Source: Drosophila miranda (Eukaryota > Arthropoda > Insecta > Diptera > Drosophilidae). From it: 64,000 bases of DNA. Below, piece after piece: positions 1 to 10,600 of the stretch (position 1 is its first letter; each line of letters begins with the position of its first letter). A program made the position numbers and the translations under genes. A model generated the notes under the pieces. The model searched no databases. It saw only the letters and a program-made list of their open reading frames with translations, and was not told the DNA's origin. The stretch spans positions 23,737,718 to 23,801,717 of the forward strand of contig NC_046673.1 of NCBI RefSeq assembly GCF_003369915.1, written 5' to 3'.

Positions 1-448
1 TATTGGTATGCTGGTTATTTATTTTGATATAGTTTTTATATGATATATATATTTAATTTAAAGCAAGACCCCAATTCAAAATTCACTTTCTGCAACGACG
101 CCTCCTCGTGAATGGGCAGGCGGTACGATATTTAAGGAATACAATTATCTGCCACTGAGTGTTAATCGGTGTTCTCGACCAAGCTATCGTCGAAGGCTGT
201 TATCGACGTCTGTCAATTTGAAATATTCCCGAAACTCAAGGAATATAATACTGTGCTGTTATCGAAGGCTGTTATCGATTGGAATATACTACTGTGCTGT
301 CATCGAAGGCTGTTATCGATTGCTTTCAATTCACGAAACTCAAGGTATATACTGTGCCTGATCGGACGCTTTCCAAGATTTCATGGTGGTGGATCCATAC
401 CCATGATCGGGCAAAACTTTGGGGCTGCGATACAAATTCTTTGTGTGG
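1..448. repeat. Non-coding flank with a triplicated short repeat
   Basis: No coding gene is supported here. Between about 175 and 355 a short module recurs three times: the core CGAAGGCTGTTATCGA occurs near 190, 264 and 305. It is followed in two copies by a CAATT..CGAAACTCAAGG segment and in all by an AATATA/TATACTGTG segment. The TATCGA half-sites resemble the DRE/BEAF word. This is downstream of the channel gene on the minus strand, so it could be 3' sequence of that gene or the edge of a neighbouring regulatory region. Confidence 0.5.
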
Positions 449-2515
449 TTATAAAAGCTCTGCAAACGACAAAAAAGTTAGATAAGAAAACAAAAAAAAT
501 TGCATTGCAGAACAAACCATTTCGTGTTTTCGCTGAGGTCCTCCGCCTGCCTCCCCCACGGGCTTCACCTGCAGCACGGCCGAGGTGGGAGGGGTGCCGA
601 TCCTCAGTGTTGAATGCGACTTGAGCCGCAGCTGGAGATCAATCGATGGGGGAGGCTCTTTACGAATGCGCTCCTCGATCTCATATAGCTCTTGCTAGCA
701 CAGAAAGAGAGAGAGTCGGAGAATTAGAGAGGAGCAGAGCAGAGCAGAGGAGCAGGAGTCCTGGGAAAACTTACGCGATTCTTGTAGACCATGCAGCAGG
801 CGCGCAGCGTGAAGTAGTAAATGATCTCAACGCCAGATAGCAGCGAAAAGCCAAGGAAGAGACTGGCAATGCCCCCGAAGGACACCAGCAGATCCACCCA
901 GCCGAAGAGAACCTCACGCTTGTAGCGGATGATGGGCCATGTGAGGAACTCGACCAGAACTCCCGTACTCTCGGGTCGATCCATTCTGGGAGAGGCAGAC
1001 CATTAGAGGGAAATATGGCAAACGATATTCTCCAAGGAGGACGACGGAACACTCACATCTTGATTAGCTTGTCAATGTTGAACACAGTCTTGGAGCAGCT
1101 GAGCTCGCACTGCAGGCAGTCCTTGATGTTGGTAATATTCGCCTTGAACTCGTCGAGGCAGTCAAAGTCCTTGACCATGCACATGGGAACGTTGTCTGGA
1201 AGGCATAGGAGGATCCGTTACGGAGGATCTACGGACTTATGGACTGACTCACTTATGGGCTTGTAGAAGGGTGGATTGCACTTGCACAGCTTGATGGCCT
1301 TGTTCATGCGGCACTGCTTCATGCAGGAGGAGAACGTGTACACGTCCGGAAAGTAGTTGAGCTTCACCTCATCGCTGAAGATGCACTTTCGCTGGCCGAT
1401 GGACAGCTGGCGGGCATCGTCCGTGGTGTAGGTGTTCTTCTTGGAGATCCGCACCTCCACCAGCTGGCTCTCGGACCAGTCGATCTGCGCATTGAAGTCC
1501 GATCCAAAGTACTCCTCATTCGAAAAGATGAAAATCTGTCATCAAACATATGCAGGACTAGTATTTGCAGTATCCCCAAATCGCATTCTTTTCTCCTTCA
1601 GGACTCACCCTGGAGGTGCTGTTGGGCACAAAGAAGAGGGCCCACTTCTTGTCCGTCTCGTAGAGATCGTGCGGGGCTCCCGTCTTGATGCTAAAAACAC
1701 ACAAAAGATACTGGCTCAGATCCAGCTGAACGGCCAGAAGACGGACAAAATGCACTTACTCTTCGGTGGCCGTGGACTTGAAGCGACTGTTGAAGGCATA
1801 GCAGAAGCCGTGCTCCGTATAGATGGGCTCGAAGTGATCGCAGCAGGGTATGTCCTCGTCGCGATACTTGCACGACACGAAGGTACTCTCGCAACTGATG
1901 TGGCCCTCGAACGCCCACTGCCTGATGGTGTGCTCCTCCAGTTGGTCCTTGGGTATCGACTCGGACAGCACCTTGGCGTCGCGAATGTTGCCGAAGTTGA
2001 GCGATGTGAGTAGCTCTAAGAATGGGGCAAACATCTGTGCGTGCGTATCGTCATAGTTCCTGTTTGGAAGCAGCAAAGTATATACCACAAGGCCGATATT
2101 TCCGGTTCAATCGCTGCACTGGAATGTGCTGTACTCACGCCAAACTTTTGTAGACCGCCGCATAGGACTTTTCATGATCGAAGGCCGCCTCTGGGCAGAC
2201 AATTGTTGTGGGAAAGACGACATTCTGGTTGTGAAAGTCCGTGTCCAGACCGGTGATGGTCGGATTTGTTTGGAACTTCTCCCACAGGCTCATGATGATG
2301 ACCAGAGCGGTGACGGCCCCAATCGATGTGAAGCAGAACCACATGAACTTCTCACCGATGGGACGACCCGTTTCGGCAATGTAGCGAACGCCATGAAGGG
2401 TGGAGTTCTGGAAGAATTCCTTCGTCTGGTAGATGAGACTCCGACGGAAGATGACCAGAGTCTCGAGGGCTCGTTGCCGCCTGGTGGACTCGTGGACGCG
2501 TTTCTCTTGCGGCAT
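449..2515 (-). CDS. Pickpocket-family DEG/ENaC sodium channel subunit
   Basis: Seven coding exons on the minus strand join in frame: 2515-2139, 2059-1760, 1690-1609, 1535-1253, 1195-1057, 985-775 and 694-449, giving about 545 residues. Family features are in order: a short cytoplasmic N-terminus; TM1 (FMWFCFTSIGAVTALVIIM); the post-TM1 FPTTIVCPE segment; a cysteine-rich extracellular loop (CMKQC, CKCNPPFY, CLQCELSC); and TM2 with the GFSLLSGVE pore/selectivity signature. Such subunits form amiloride-sensitive, non-voltage-gated Na+ channels at the plasma membrane, used in fly chemo- and mechanosensation and fluid transport. Every junction has GT..AG ends and consistent phase. The start was taken at the first in-frame ATG (2515), because the frame upstream closes at a TAG; an upstream exon spliced at TTCAG near 2610 is possible. 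The last ~30 residues are hydrophobic and atypical, so the true 3' end may differ, for instance if CAG/GTGAAG near 565 is a donor. Which ppk paralogue this is was not resolved. Confidence 0.9.
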
Positions 2516-5129
2516 TTTCGTTTCAGAAACATTGCTCGCCCCGGTCGAGGCCACAGTCAATGGTCCACCAATAATCCAGCGACCAGAGCAGCTCTGGCTC
2601 GTGTCAGCTTGCCTGAAGGACTAACCTAAGGACAAATCCCACACACACAAAGGAGTGAAAATACAAAAAAAAACGGGATCGATGCGTGGGTCATTAGTGG
2701 CTGCGTGCGAACGGGCTGGGTGTGTGGCAGTGTCTACTTTTTGGGGTTTTTGCGGGGGCCACTAAAAGCCTTTCATTGTTTAGGCACTGTAATGTTGCAT
2801 GACGCTGATTGTGCCCCCGAAATGGGGTAGTAATCGTGACTGACCCATCTACATAGATTGACCTATACCCTATATACCCTACACCCTGATAACCTTCCGG
2901 GGAAGAGCGTTTCTACCACTGTAAACCAAGGGACGGATATTTATTGTTCAATCGTTCAAGCATTTAAATCAATTGAATGCTAAGATATAGCAGAGATTTT
3001 GTATATTTTGTATATTTGCAAAATGGGATTTAAAGTATCTGCGTATGTATACATATCCACTGCCAGGCTATATTCATATTGGACTTATAGGTCCCTAAAA
3101 GATTGTACTAACGGAAGAAGAAAATACCAATATGAAATGCTACTTATCAGCAAGAGCCCTCTGCTTGACTAGCCAACCCCCGGCTCACTAGCTTCCCTCG
3201 TGCGCTCGGACGTCTACTAAAATCTATTGCAGATTATCTTTGACATATGTCTTATATTTATCCCTAGGTAAACTGGATATGCAAGCGTGCCAAGCGTATT
3301 TCATACTTCGGCTCCTAAAACTAGCCTTTTCTGTTTATTTTTTCCTAATGCTTTCGTTTAGATTGTCGAAACCCGGACCTTGGTCTAGTCTTTGAGTATA
3401 GATTGTGGGTCAGTCCTATGACGGAGTGCAGCTGCTTTGGATGGATGGATGGGATGGTCGAATGGTCGGTCGCAGCTAATTGCTCGATAGGAGCTGGTCA
3501 GGCGCTGTCTGAACAGCTTCCGGCGCCGCCTTGCACTCCAGTCCGAGACAGGCTCCACTTCAGGATGCACAAGACGAAGGAACTTCACAAGTTTTGTGTG
3601 AACTTCTGACACGGCCGGCCCCAGACTCTCGGCTCTCGGCTCTCGGCGCTCTTTGTTCGCTCCGTTGTCCAGCCAACCTCGGAGCCAACACATGAAGTGT
3701 TCTCAAGTTACACAAAAGCTGAACGGATCTCCAAGACCAGCTTAAGCCCAAGAACCGAAAAAACCAAAAAAAAAAACGAAAAACCCAAACTCAAACCCGA
3801 ATCCGAATCCGAGCTGAACAAAAGAACTGCCGAATTGAGTTGACCCTGATGGCGGTGGCCAGATAAGTGAAGCAGCCACAGCAGCGGCAGGAGCCCTCAT
3901 CCAACTGGCGCCAGTCGGCAGGGCAGGGAAGGGCAGGCCCTTCACAGCTTCCCCCCCCCCCCTGCCACCGTTCCTGCAGGAGACCATAACGGGCCGGGCG
4001 CGGCCTCTGAGCATAAATAAGCAAAGGATCCCGTCGATCACATAAGATCTGCACCTGCCGGCGGCGCTAAGAGAAAGGCAGCCAGAAGATCATTCTAGGA
4101 CCTCTCCTAGGATCGAAGCTCGATCGCGACCCACTTATGGTGCACCCTGCCTCCTGCCCCCTGCCCCCTGCCCACTGCCTGCCCCACGGTCCTCCCTTTC
4201 AATTTGTTTTCGAATCTGCTCTTTGCTGCTCTCTCTGCCTCGTTTCGGTCTCTTATCAGCGATCATTTGTCAAAGGCCCCCACCCCCCCACTGCCATTGA
4301 AAAGTTGCCCGACCACTGAGCGAAACGAACGGCAATTGAAACAAATTTGTTGGGGCCCCTTCGCCACAGCGTCTCCACAGTGCTACCCCCTGCCCCTGGT
4401 GTCCCCTAGCGTCTCACCACACTCTTCAGATCCAGTTGACAAATGCAGAGGATGAGAAAAAAAAATTACCCCAAAGAGAGGAGAACTTTTCGAAACAGGA
4501 ACCCGGCTAGAAGATACCCATGCATTGGTCCACACATACCAGAGAATGGCAATCACTGAAGAATACTCACCGTTGAATAAAAATCATTCACTGAAATCAC
4601 CCTAAAGTCACTAAGCACCGGCTTACATGCATACATTTTGAATGCACAGCTGGGAGCAACCGCTCCTTCACATGAATATTCATAATGATTTAATCATAAT
4701 CAATACGATCATTGTTGAGCCGAAGTAATTAACACCCGAGAAGCTCAAAACTCAGCGGGGCCACAATAATGTATTATATACATCGGTAAATGTCCACCAC
4801 AATTGTTTGTGATAGTAGAAAATACTCTAACCGGTTATAGGCCCTGGTTCATAAAACTTTAAATGTAGCCATTTGAGTTTCCAAAAATCCCATTACTTAA
4901 TTTCTAGACATAATTCCTACCAAATTCCTCTCAAGTATCTAGATGCTTCTCATGTCCAATCGACCCTTGATGCTCCCAGAGCAGTGGGTAGCGCTGCCAT
5001 CGTTGGGAGCACTCTCATAAATAAGAAATTGAGAGTAAGCGAGACTCTCGAGGATGAGTTCGAGAAAGAGGACACTGGAGGGGCAGGCAGGACAGAATCT
5101 ATGGCTGAGGGTATACAGGCTTCGATAAA

Positions 5130-5270
5130 AGTTTTTCCTTTTCTCATACCCTTGCAGAAAGTATCATTGCTTTGAGAAGAGAAGGACTCGCAGCACAGGA
5201 GGTTTTGCACAGCGCAATATCAATCGATCTGAAAGGGTATTGGGTGCTTCGTCACCCCGAAGCTGGCCTT
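5130..5270. repeat. Decayed dispersed repeat of INE-1/DINE (Helentron-like) type
   Basis: The left edge carries ATACCCTTGCAGAAAGTAT, a word typical of the 5' end of abundant Drosophila non-autonomous elements. The right edge carries AAAGGGTATT followed by a small hairpin (GCTTCG 5246-5251, six-base loop, CGAAGC 5258-5263) and then CTGGCCTTCCTTTC. A short terminal hairpin is a hallmark of Helitron/Helentron-derived elements. The family assignment is from memory of such termini. Confidence 0.4.
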
Positions 5271-6129
5271 CCTTTCTGGTTTCAGTCGGTTTCAGTTTCT
5301 CGTTTTGCATTGCGCACCAAGATCGATCGGTGGCGAAGAATGTTCCTTTGAGGCTGGTCTCCATGTCCGTTCCGCTGTCCGTCCGTCCGCCTGTCCGTCC
5401 GCTTATTCGTCTGTATGTGTTCGTGTGTGATTAATGGTAATTGCTTTCATGGCTCTTCCATACCCAGTACTCGTGGAGGACACGGGTATAGTGCACTCGT
5501 TTCCGATCACACAACCCTCAAAAGTACTGAGGATCAACCAGCCAAAAAGACACACACTCGTGCAGAACTCTATTGTGCTCTAACTCTTTTGTACTTCTTA
5601 AGTAATGAGAGAGAATGTGCACAAGCCATAGAGGCCTTCTCCCTGACCTGCATGACCTTCAGGGGCAAGAAGACAAAGATTTAGGTCTTCTAAACTGACT
5701 GCTCTGATCGATCAAATCATATATTTAAATGGGTATCTGTCGGGCGTAATACTCGACAAAGCCATTACGAACTTGTTCCCCTTTATTGCTTGCAACCATT
5801 TGTTGCGCTAATATCGCTTTTAGCTGCCGTCACCTCTCCTCTCGTCCTTCTCCGCCTTTTCGGACGAGCACTTTTTGGAAAGTTTGAGAACTATATTTCA
5901 AAACGAAAGAATGTGAGAGCGAAAGTTGCAACTTGGACAACAATGTGCCACTATGTAGTGATCCGCTCCGCAAAGCGAAGGCGTGCCTGTATAAAAGATA
6001 TCTGCTGGGGAAATGTGGGGAAATAAATAAAAAGATGGAACGAAGGACATGGCTATAGCGAATCCACTATCCGCATATCACTTAAGTATTCGTTGCGGGG
6101 CACTATAAAATGTACAGATCCCAGAAAAG

Positions 6130-6330
6130 GTATATATGTGTGTACATATGTAGTATATACATTCTTGATCAAAAAGAGACCTTTAAACTTTGTCCATCTG
6201 TTTCTATACAAACTGGTCCATCAGTTCTGAAGCTCTCTCAACGAAATTTATCTTTTGTTGTTTTTTCCGGCAGTACATTCCCCTGAATCGCCAGGAATGC
6301 ATCCACTACTTCAAGTAAATCAAGATCAAA
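6130..6330. repeat. Fragment of a Drosophila dispersed repeat
   Basis: TAGTATATACATTCTTGATC (6152-6171) closely resembles an internal INE-1/DINE word. It is followed by TTGTCCATCTGTTTCTATA and CAAACTGGTCCATCAGTT, a combination common in fly interspersed repeats. There is no coding capacity, and the right limit is uncertain. Confidence 0.4.
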
Positions 6331-6394
6331 ACCGATCTTTTCTGCTGCACTGAAAATTTGTATTATCGAAAGGTGCTACATTTTGAAGAAGCCC

Positions 6395-7498
6395 CTACTT
6401 TTTCATGTACTCGACACCCTTGGCAGCGGACTTCTTGAGCGCATCGACGGCCACCTTCACCTGCTTCTTCTCGCTTTCATTCATCTCGGGCAGGCCATGG
6501 TTTTTCTTGATTCCATCCTTGCCGAAGGATAGTGGAGTGGAGAAGAACGGGGCGTCGGTGGCGTCGGACTGGACGTAGGCGCACTCGGGCGCACATGCCT
6601 TGCCCTTGAGGCCTCGCATCAGGACGTTGGTGAAGCGAGCGGCCGCGTAGGCCATCGAGAGGGTGGCGGAGCCCTTCCCAGCCTTGGCCTTGACCACCTC
6701 ATCGCCGCCCGTCTGGATCCGTTTGACGATCGACGCGATGCACTTCTCGTCTCCCTCGAAGGGCGGCTGGCACTGGGAGAAGATGGGAACGATGGTGGTG
6801 CCGGCGTGTCCTCCGACCACGGGTATCCTCACATCATACGGATGAATGTTCATGTGCTCCCCAATGAACTTCTCGGCCCGCACCACATCCAGCGTGGTCA
6901 CTCCGAAGAGCCGCTTGGGGTCGTAGCAGCCAGCCTTCTTCATCGCCTCCGCCGCAACGGCCACCACGGCGTTCACCGGATTAGTGATGATCCCCACCAA
7001 AGCTTTGGGCGCACGTTGGGCCACCAAGCAAGCGACCCTTGCCACTATCGGGGCATTGGTGTCGAACAGGAAGTCCCTGGTCTGGCCCGGCTTTCGCGGC
7101 ATTCCCGCGGTAATCATAACGATGTGAGCACCGTTTATGGCCTTCTTCAGTTCGGTCTCCCCGAAGTAGGGCTTCACCTTGCACACCGTGGAGATGTGCG
7201 ACAGATCCTTGCCGAAGCCCTGGGTGGTCTCGATGTCGTGCAGGGCCAGCTCGGTGACCAGCTTGTTGGTCATCAGGAGGAGCGCCAGTGGCTGGCCAAT
7301 GCCTCCGGCTGCTCCTATCACCGCCACCCGGAACTGCCGCTGCAAAAGAACAGATGGGATGGGATATTTATATCCTCATTGATTGAAGGAATAGCGACGT
7401 ACCGTCTGCGTCAACCTTTGGCTTGTGGACGCTTGATACAGCTCCCAGCAGAGTCGAGTCTTCGAAAAATTTGTCAGCTTTAGCTGGTTCTTGAACAT
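6395..7498 (-). CDS. Mitochondrial malate dehydrogenase paralogue A
   Basis: Two exons (7498-7403 and 7339-6395) join in phase 0 to give 346 residues. The enzyme interconverts malate and oxaloacetate with NAD+, normally in the mitochondrial matrix. The first exon encodes a basic, acid-free 32-residue leader (MFKNQLKLTNFSKTRL) that looks like a mitochondrial targeting peptide. The second holds the whole enzyme: dinucleotide fold GAAGGIGQP (about 41-49), mobile-loop MPRKPGQTR with substrate arginines near 114 and 120, ITNPVN at 150-155, LDVVR with the relay Asp near 183, and the catalytic His in GGHAG near 210. All core residues are retained, so activity is likely. It differs from canonical Mdh2 at many positions and lies in tandem with a second copy 2.3 kb away. 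D. melanogaster has a comparable tandem pair of Mdh2-like genes (CG10748/CG10749), which I recall as testis-biased; orthology is inferred. Confidence 0.92.
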
Positions 7499-7903
7499 GT
7501 TGACGCTGATAAATGAAAGCCACAAAATTTCAAGGAAAATGTAGGCTTGGGAGTTCAAAGATTAAATTTCGAATACTTGATAAACGGAAACGGCTTACTC
7601 AGCTCCACGACTACTTCAAAATCGTGGAAACTACTGACTTCTTAAAAAGAGACTACTGACTTCTCTCAAGGTTACGGATCGGACAAATTGTATGTAACTC
7701 GTAACAGCAGTACAGGAGTGCAATGGTGTTAGCCAGATAGAAGCTTTTCATTATAAAAACAAGAAACACAATTCGGTGTTCCCCAATGAAACAGACGCCG
7801 CCCTCTCTCAATATCAGTCTCGCACCTAACAGCACAATTTATTAGAGCTATAACCAACAACAGTTCGTTTGAATCCCCTGTTTTATTTTGTAAAAATCAT
7901 CTA

Positions 7904-8149
7904 TCAGCAGCCCAGCCCCAGCTGCAAGGTGGTAGTGGAGTGAAAGTCCAGTGTCCGCTGGATCGAGTCGGTCGCCTCGATGTCATACCACGTCGATAAC
8001 GATAGGGCAATTTTGGCATTCTTTTGGCCCGGACTGATGATTGCTGGCGTTTTCTCGGATTTCCTGGTAAGACGTGTTCTCATTTCCGATTAAGCATCAA
8101 TTTCGAATGACCTCTCACTTGTAAAATGTTCCTGGATCCGTGTAATACA
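7904..8149 (-). CDS. Unrecognised small coding segment between the Mdh paralogues
   Basis: Two exons are suggested on the minus strand: 8149-8119 (31 nt, preceded by CTTTAG) and 8063-7904, separated by a 55 nt intron with GTGAGA donor and TTACCAG acceptor. Joined, they read YYTDPGTFYKKSEKTPAII and then SPGQKNAKIALSLSTWYDIE, ending in ...LQLGLGC at TGA-TAG. An AATAAA signal lies 16-21 nt past the stop (7882-7887). Codon third positions favour G/C as in neighbouring genes. No upstream coding exon is clear. A strong donor (CCTCA/GTAAGT, near 8354) would, if joined at phase 1, create an ATG across the junction and a 63-residue protein. It could instead be the 3' remnant of a longer or decayed gene. 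No domain was recognised. Confidence 0.4.
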
Positions 8150-8299
8150 CTAAAGACCATCACTTCGACCATTTATCCAATCAAGCAGGACTGTTGAAAT
8201 TAAGACAGTCCTTTTCGATGGATAGGATAGGATAGGATGGATAGGAGAACGGCCCATGTGGACCCCAGATCCATCCTCATCTTTGGGTGCTCGCTTGCC

Positions 8300-8583
8300 T
8301 TCCGATAGTTAGTGGTCCAGTGGTTAGTGGTTGCCGCTGAAATGATTCTTACACTTACTGAGGATCAGCGACTAGGCGCACCGAGATCATGTACTTTTCT
8401 CAGACACCATACACACGCCAGTGTAAGGCGGACACTCGCCACGTGGAGATCGAGTGATAGGAGATTGAGACTACCGACTCAACCATGCGGACACTGACCT
8501 TCAACACCATTATCATCTACAGTTACTAGCTGCACTTCCGATAGTGCCCCGGATGACTGCCGCTGAAATGATTCTTGCACTCG
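8300..8583. repeat. Local duplicated segment upstream of the small gene
   Basis: Two related copies lie at about 8300-8358 and 8536-8583. Both run CTTCCGATAGT, then a variable middle, then TGCCGCTGAAATGATTCTT and CACT. They are about 235 bp apart in the same orientation and match best over the last 20 bases. This could be a duplicated regulatory or 5' segment for minus-strand genes; no protein reading spans both. Confidence 0.5.
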
Positions 8584-8694
8584 CTTTGTGGAATTTTTCT
8601 CTGTCTATCTCTAAATTTTGAAGGTGAAACTGATGAACGGTAGCTTTTTCGATGGCCGATTGATTTTTCGTCTGGTTCCTTAGGAATGTGTTAT

Positions 8695-9784
8695 TTATTC
8701 CATGAACTTCACGCCCTTGGCGGCGGACTTCTTCAACGCGTCGACAGCTACCTTCAGCTGCTCCTTTTCGCATTCATCTAGCTCGGGCAGGCCATGGTTT
8801 TCCTCAATGCCCTTGGGACCGAGGGTAAGTGGAGTGGAGAAGAAAGGGGCTTCGGTGGCGTCGGACTGCACGTAGGCGCACTCGGGCGGCCCCGGCTCGC
8901 CCTTCAGACCTAACATTAAAGCGTTGGTGAAACGGGCAGCCGCGTAGGCCATCGAGAGGGTGGCGGAGCCCTGTCCAGCCTTGGCCTTAACCACCTCATC
9001 ACCGCCTGTCTGGATGCGTTTAACGATCGACGCGATGCACTTCTCGTCTCCCTCGAAGGGCGGCTGGCACTGGGAGAAGATGGGAACGATGGTGGTGCCG
9101 GCGTGGCCTCCGATCACCGGTATCCGAATCTTCCCTGGATGGATGCTCATGTGGTCCCCAATAAACTTCTCGGCCCGCACTACATCCAGTGTGGTCACTC
9201 CGAAGAGCCGCTCGGGGTCGTAGTAGCCAGCCTTCTTCATCGCCTCCGCCGCAACGGCCACCACGGCGTTCACCGGATTAGTGATGATCCCCACTAGCGC
9301 GTGGGACGCGTGCTGGGACACCAGGCCGGCGGCCTTTGCCACTATCGGGGCGTTGGTGTCGAACAGGAAGTCCCTGGTCTGGCCCGGCTTGCGAGGCATT
9401 CCCGCGGTAATCATCACGATGTCAGCACCCTTTATGGCCGACTCCATCTGGTCCTCTCCAAAGAACGACTTCACCTGGCACGCCCTGTCTATGTGGGACA
9501 GATCCTGCCCGAAGCCCTTGGTAGCCGTGAGGTCATGCAGGACCAGCTCGGTCACCAGCTTGTTGGCCATCAGCAGAAGCGACAGTGGCTGGCCAATGCC
9601 TCCGACCGCCCCAATCACTGCCACCCGGAACTGGCGCTGGAAGAAAACAACGATTAATCGACTGGAACACCTACCTCATTGTCCAGACTCTTACCGTCTG
9701 CATTTGGCCAGGGGTCGCTTGGTAGAGCCGCCAGCAGACACGGCATTGAGAAATGGCCGAGGTCTGAAACTGTTTCCCGAGCAT
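8695..9784 (-). CDS. Mitochondrial malate dehydrogenase paralogue B
   Basis: Exons 9784-9695 and 9636-8695 join in phase 0 to give 343 residues, with the same single-intron architecture as paralogue A. The leader (MLGKQFQTSAISQCRVCWRL) is basic and free of acids, consistent with mitochondrial import. The body has GAVGGIGQP, MPRKPGQTRDFLF with both substrate arginines, ITNPVN, LDVVR and GGHAG, so the NAD+ site and the His-Asp pair are intact. The protein is clearly closer to paralogue A than to canonical Mdh2; blocks of identical nucleotides alternate with diverged ones. The C-terminus ends ...KGVKFME against ...KGVEYMKK in A. The role is inferred to be malate/oxaloacetate interconversion, perhaps in a restricted tissue such as testis as recalled for the melanogaster pair. 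Confidence 0.92.
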
Positions 9785-10600
9785 GCTGATGAATTTGCCG
9801 GACAACTCGGAACTATTTTCAGGAGCTATTTAATTTTGAAACTATGTCGAATGTGCATTGTAACTTTTTAACAGACAAAAATGACTTACTTTGTTTTGCG
9901 ATATATCATCGTATCTCTGTCGTATCTCGTTCCAGAATATGGAGTTTCATTGTTTCCGCTGGTTCGTTTAAGTGACTAAATATCGAATAACTTAGATATA
10001 TTCGATAGAATTTTAGTATCTGAGAAGAGAATCTTCTTGTTGCTGAGATCAGCAATCAGCTTATCAGAGTCGAGTATTTCAAGATAATACCCCTCCCCAG
10101 AATCTTCTGTAATACCTTAGGTATTAAGAAGCAAGTCAGAAGTCCACAGGGAACTCTGGCTCTCAGTATGTTTGGATCCTTTTGGTTGCCTCTGAGGCAG
10201 GTCTTTGAGCTCTCCGAACGAAACACTCTCAATTGCGAGCTCCGGAGCAAGAACCATTACATATGGAAAAGGAACCGGGAAAATATAATCTGAATGAGTA
10301 GGGAGTGTAAAGTGTGGCTTAATTTTAATGAAAAATCCGAACGTTATAGCGAATACTGTTGATTTTGTTGTTTATAATTAAATTATGCTTATGTTCTTTA
10401 CAGTAATTTTAACAAAAAAAGTAAATATAAATCTATTTTCTTTCACTTGCCACTTGATTTCATTCTGCTTCGTGTATTGTTTCATCATAGACGTTTCAAA
10501 GACGGGTATATAAAAGGTATATATATATACGATAATTAATTCAACATAGCTTACACTTGAACACAAACTCTCTTTTGAATCGACAATTTAATATATGAAT
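9785..10600. other. Intergenic spacer, no gene seen
   Basis: This is AT-rich sequence upstream of Mdh paralogue B and downstream of the Ankle2 repeat array. It includes several TATCG/CGATA half-sites (about 9899-10010) and a TATA-rich microsatellite near 10505-10535. Short open frames look random. Confidence 0.5.

Larger units (their letters stand above)
2516..6394. other. Intergenic, no gene recognised
   Basis: All open frames here are short and lack a splice-consistent or recognisable product. The stretch includes a C-homopolymer near 3950-3961, a CA/TG-rich zone just upstream of the channel gene, a GTCC-iterated stretch near 5365-5402 and two TATAAAA words (5990-5996 and about 6104). No reading frame follows those words. 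Two decayed dispersed repeats are listed separately. A GTGAGTATT donor-like word on the minus strand near 4566 could belong to a distal 5' exon of the channel gene, but this is unsupported. Confidence 0.5.

Noticed and set aside
3742-4455. Short ORFs of 60-100 residues on both strands
   Set aside because: Pro/Phe-rich translations of homopolymer and CT/CCCC tracts; no start context, splice support or similarity.
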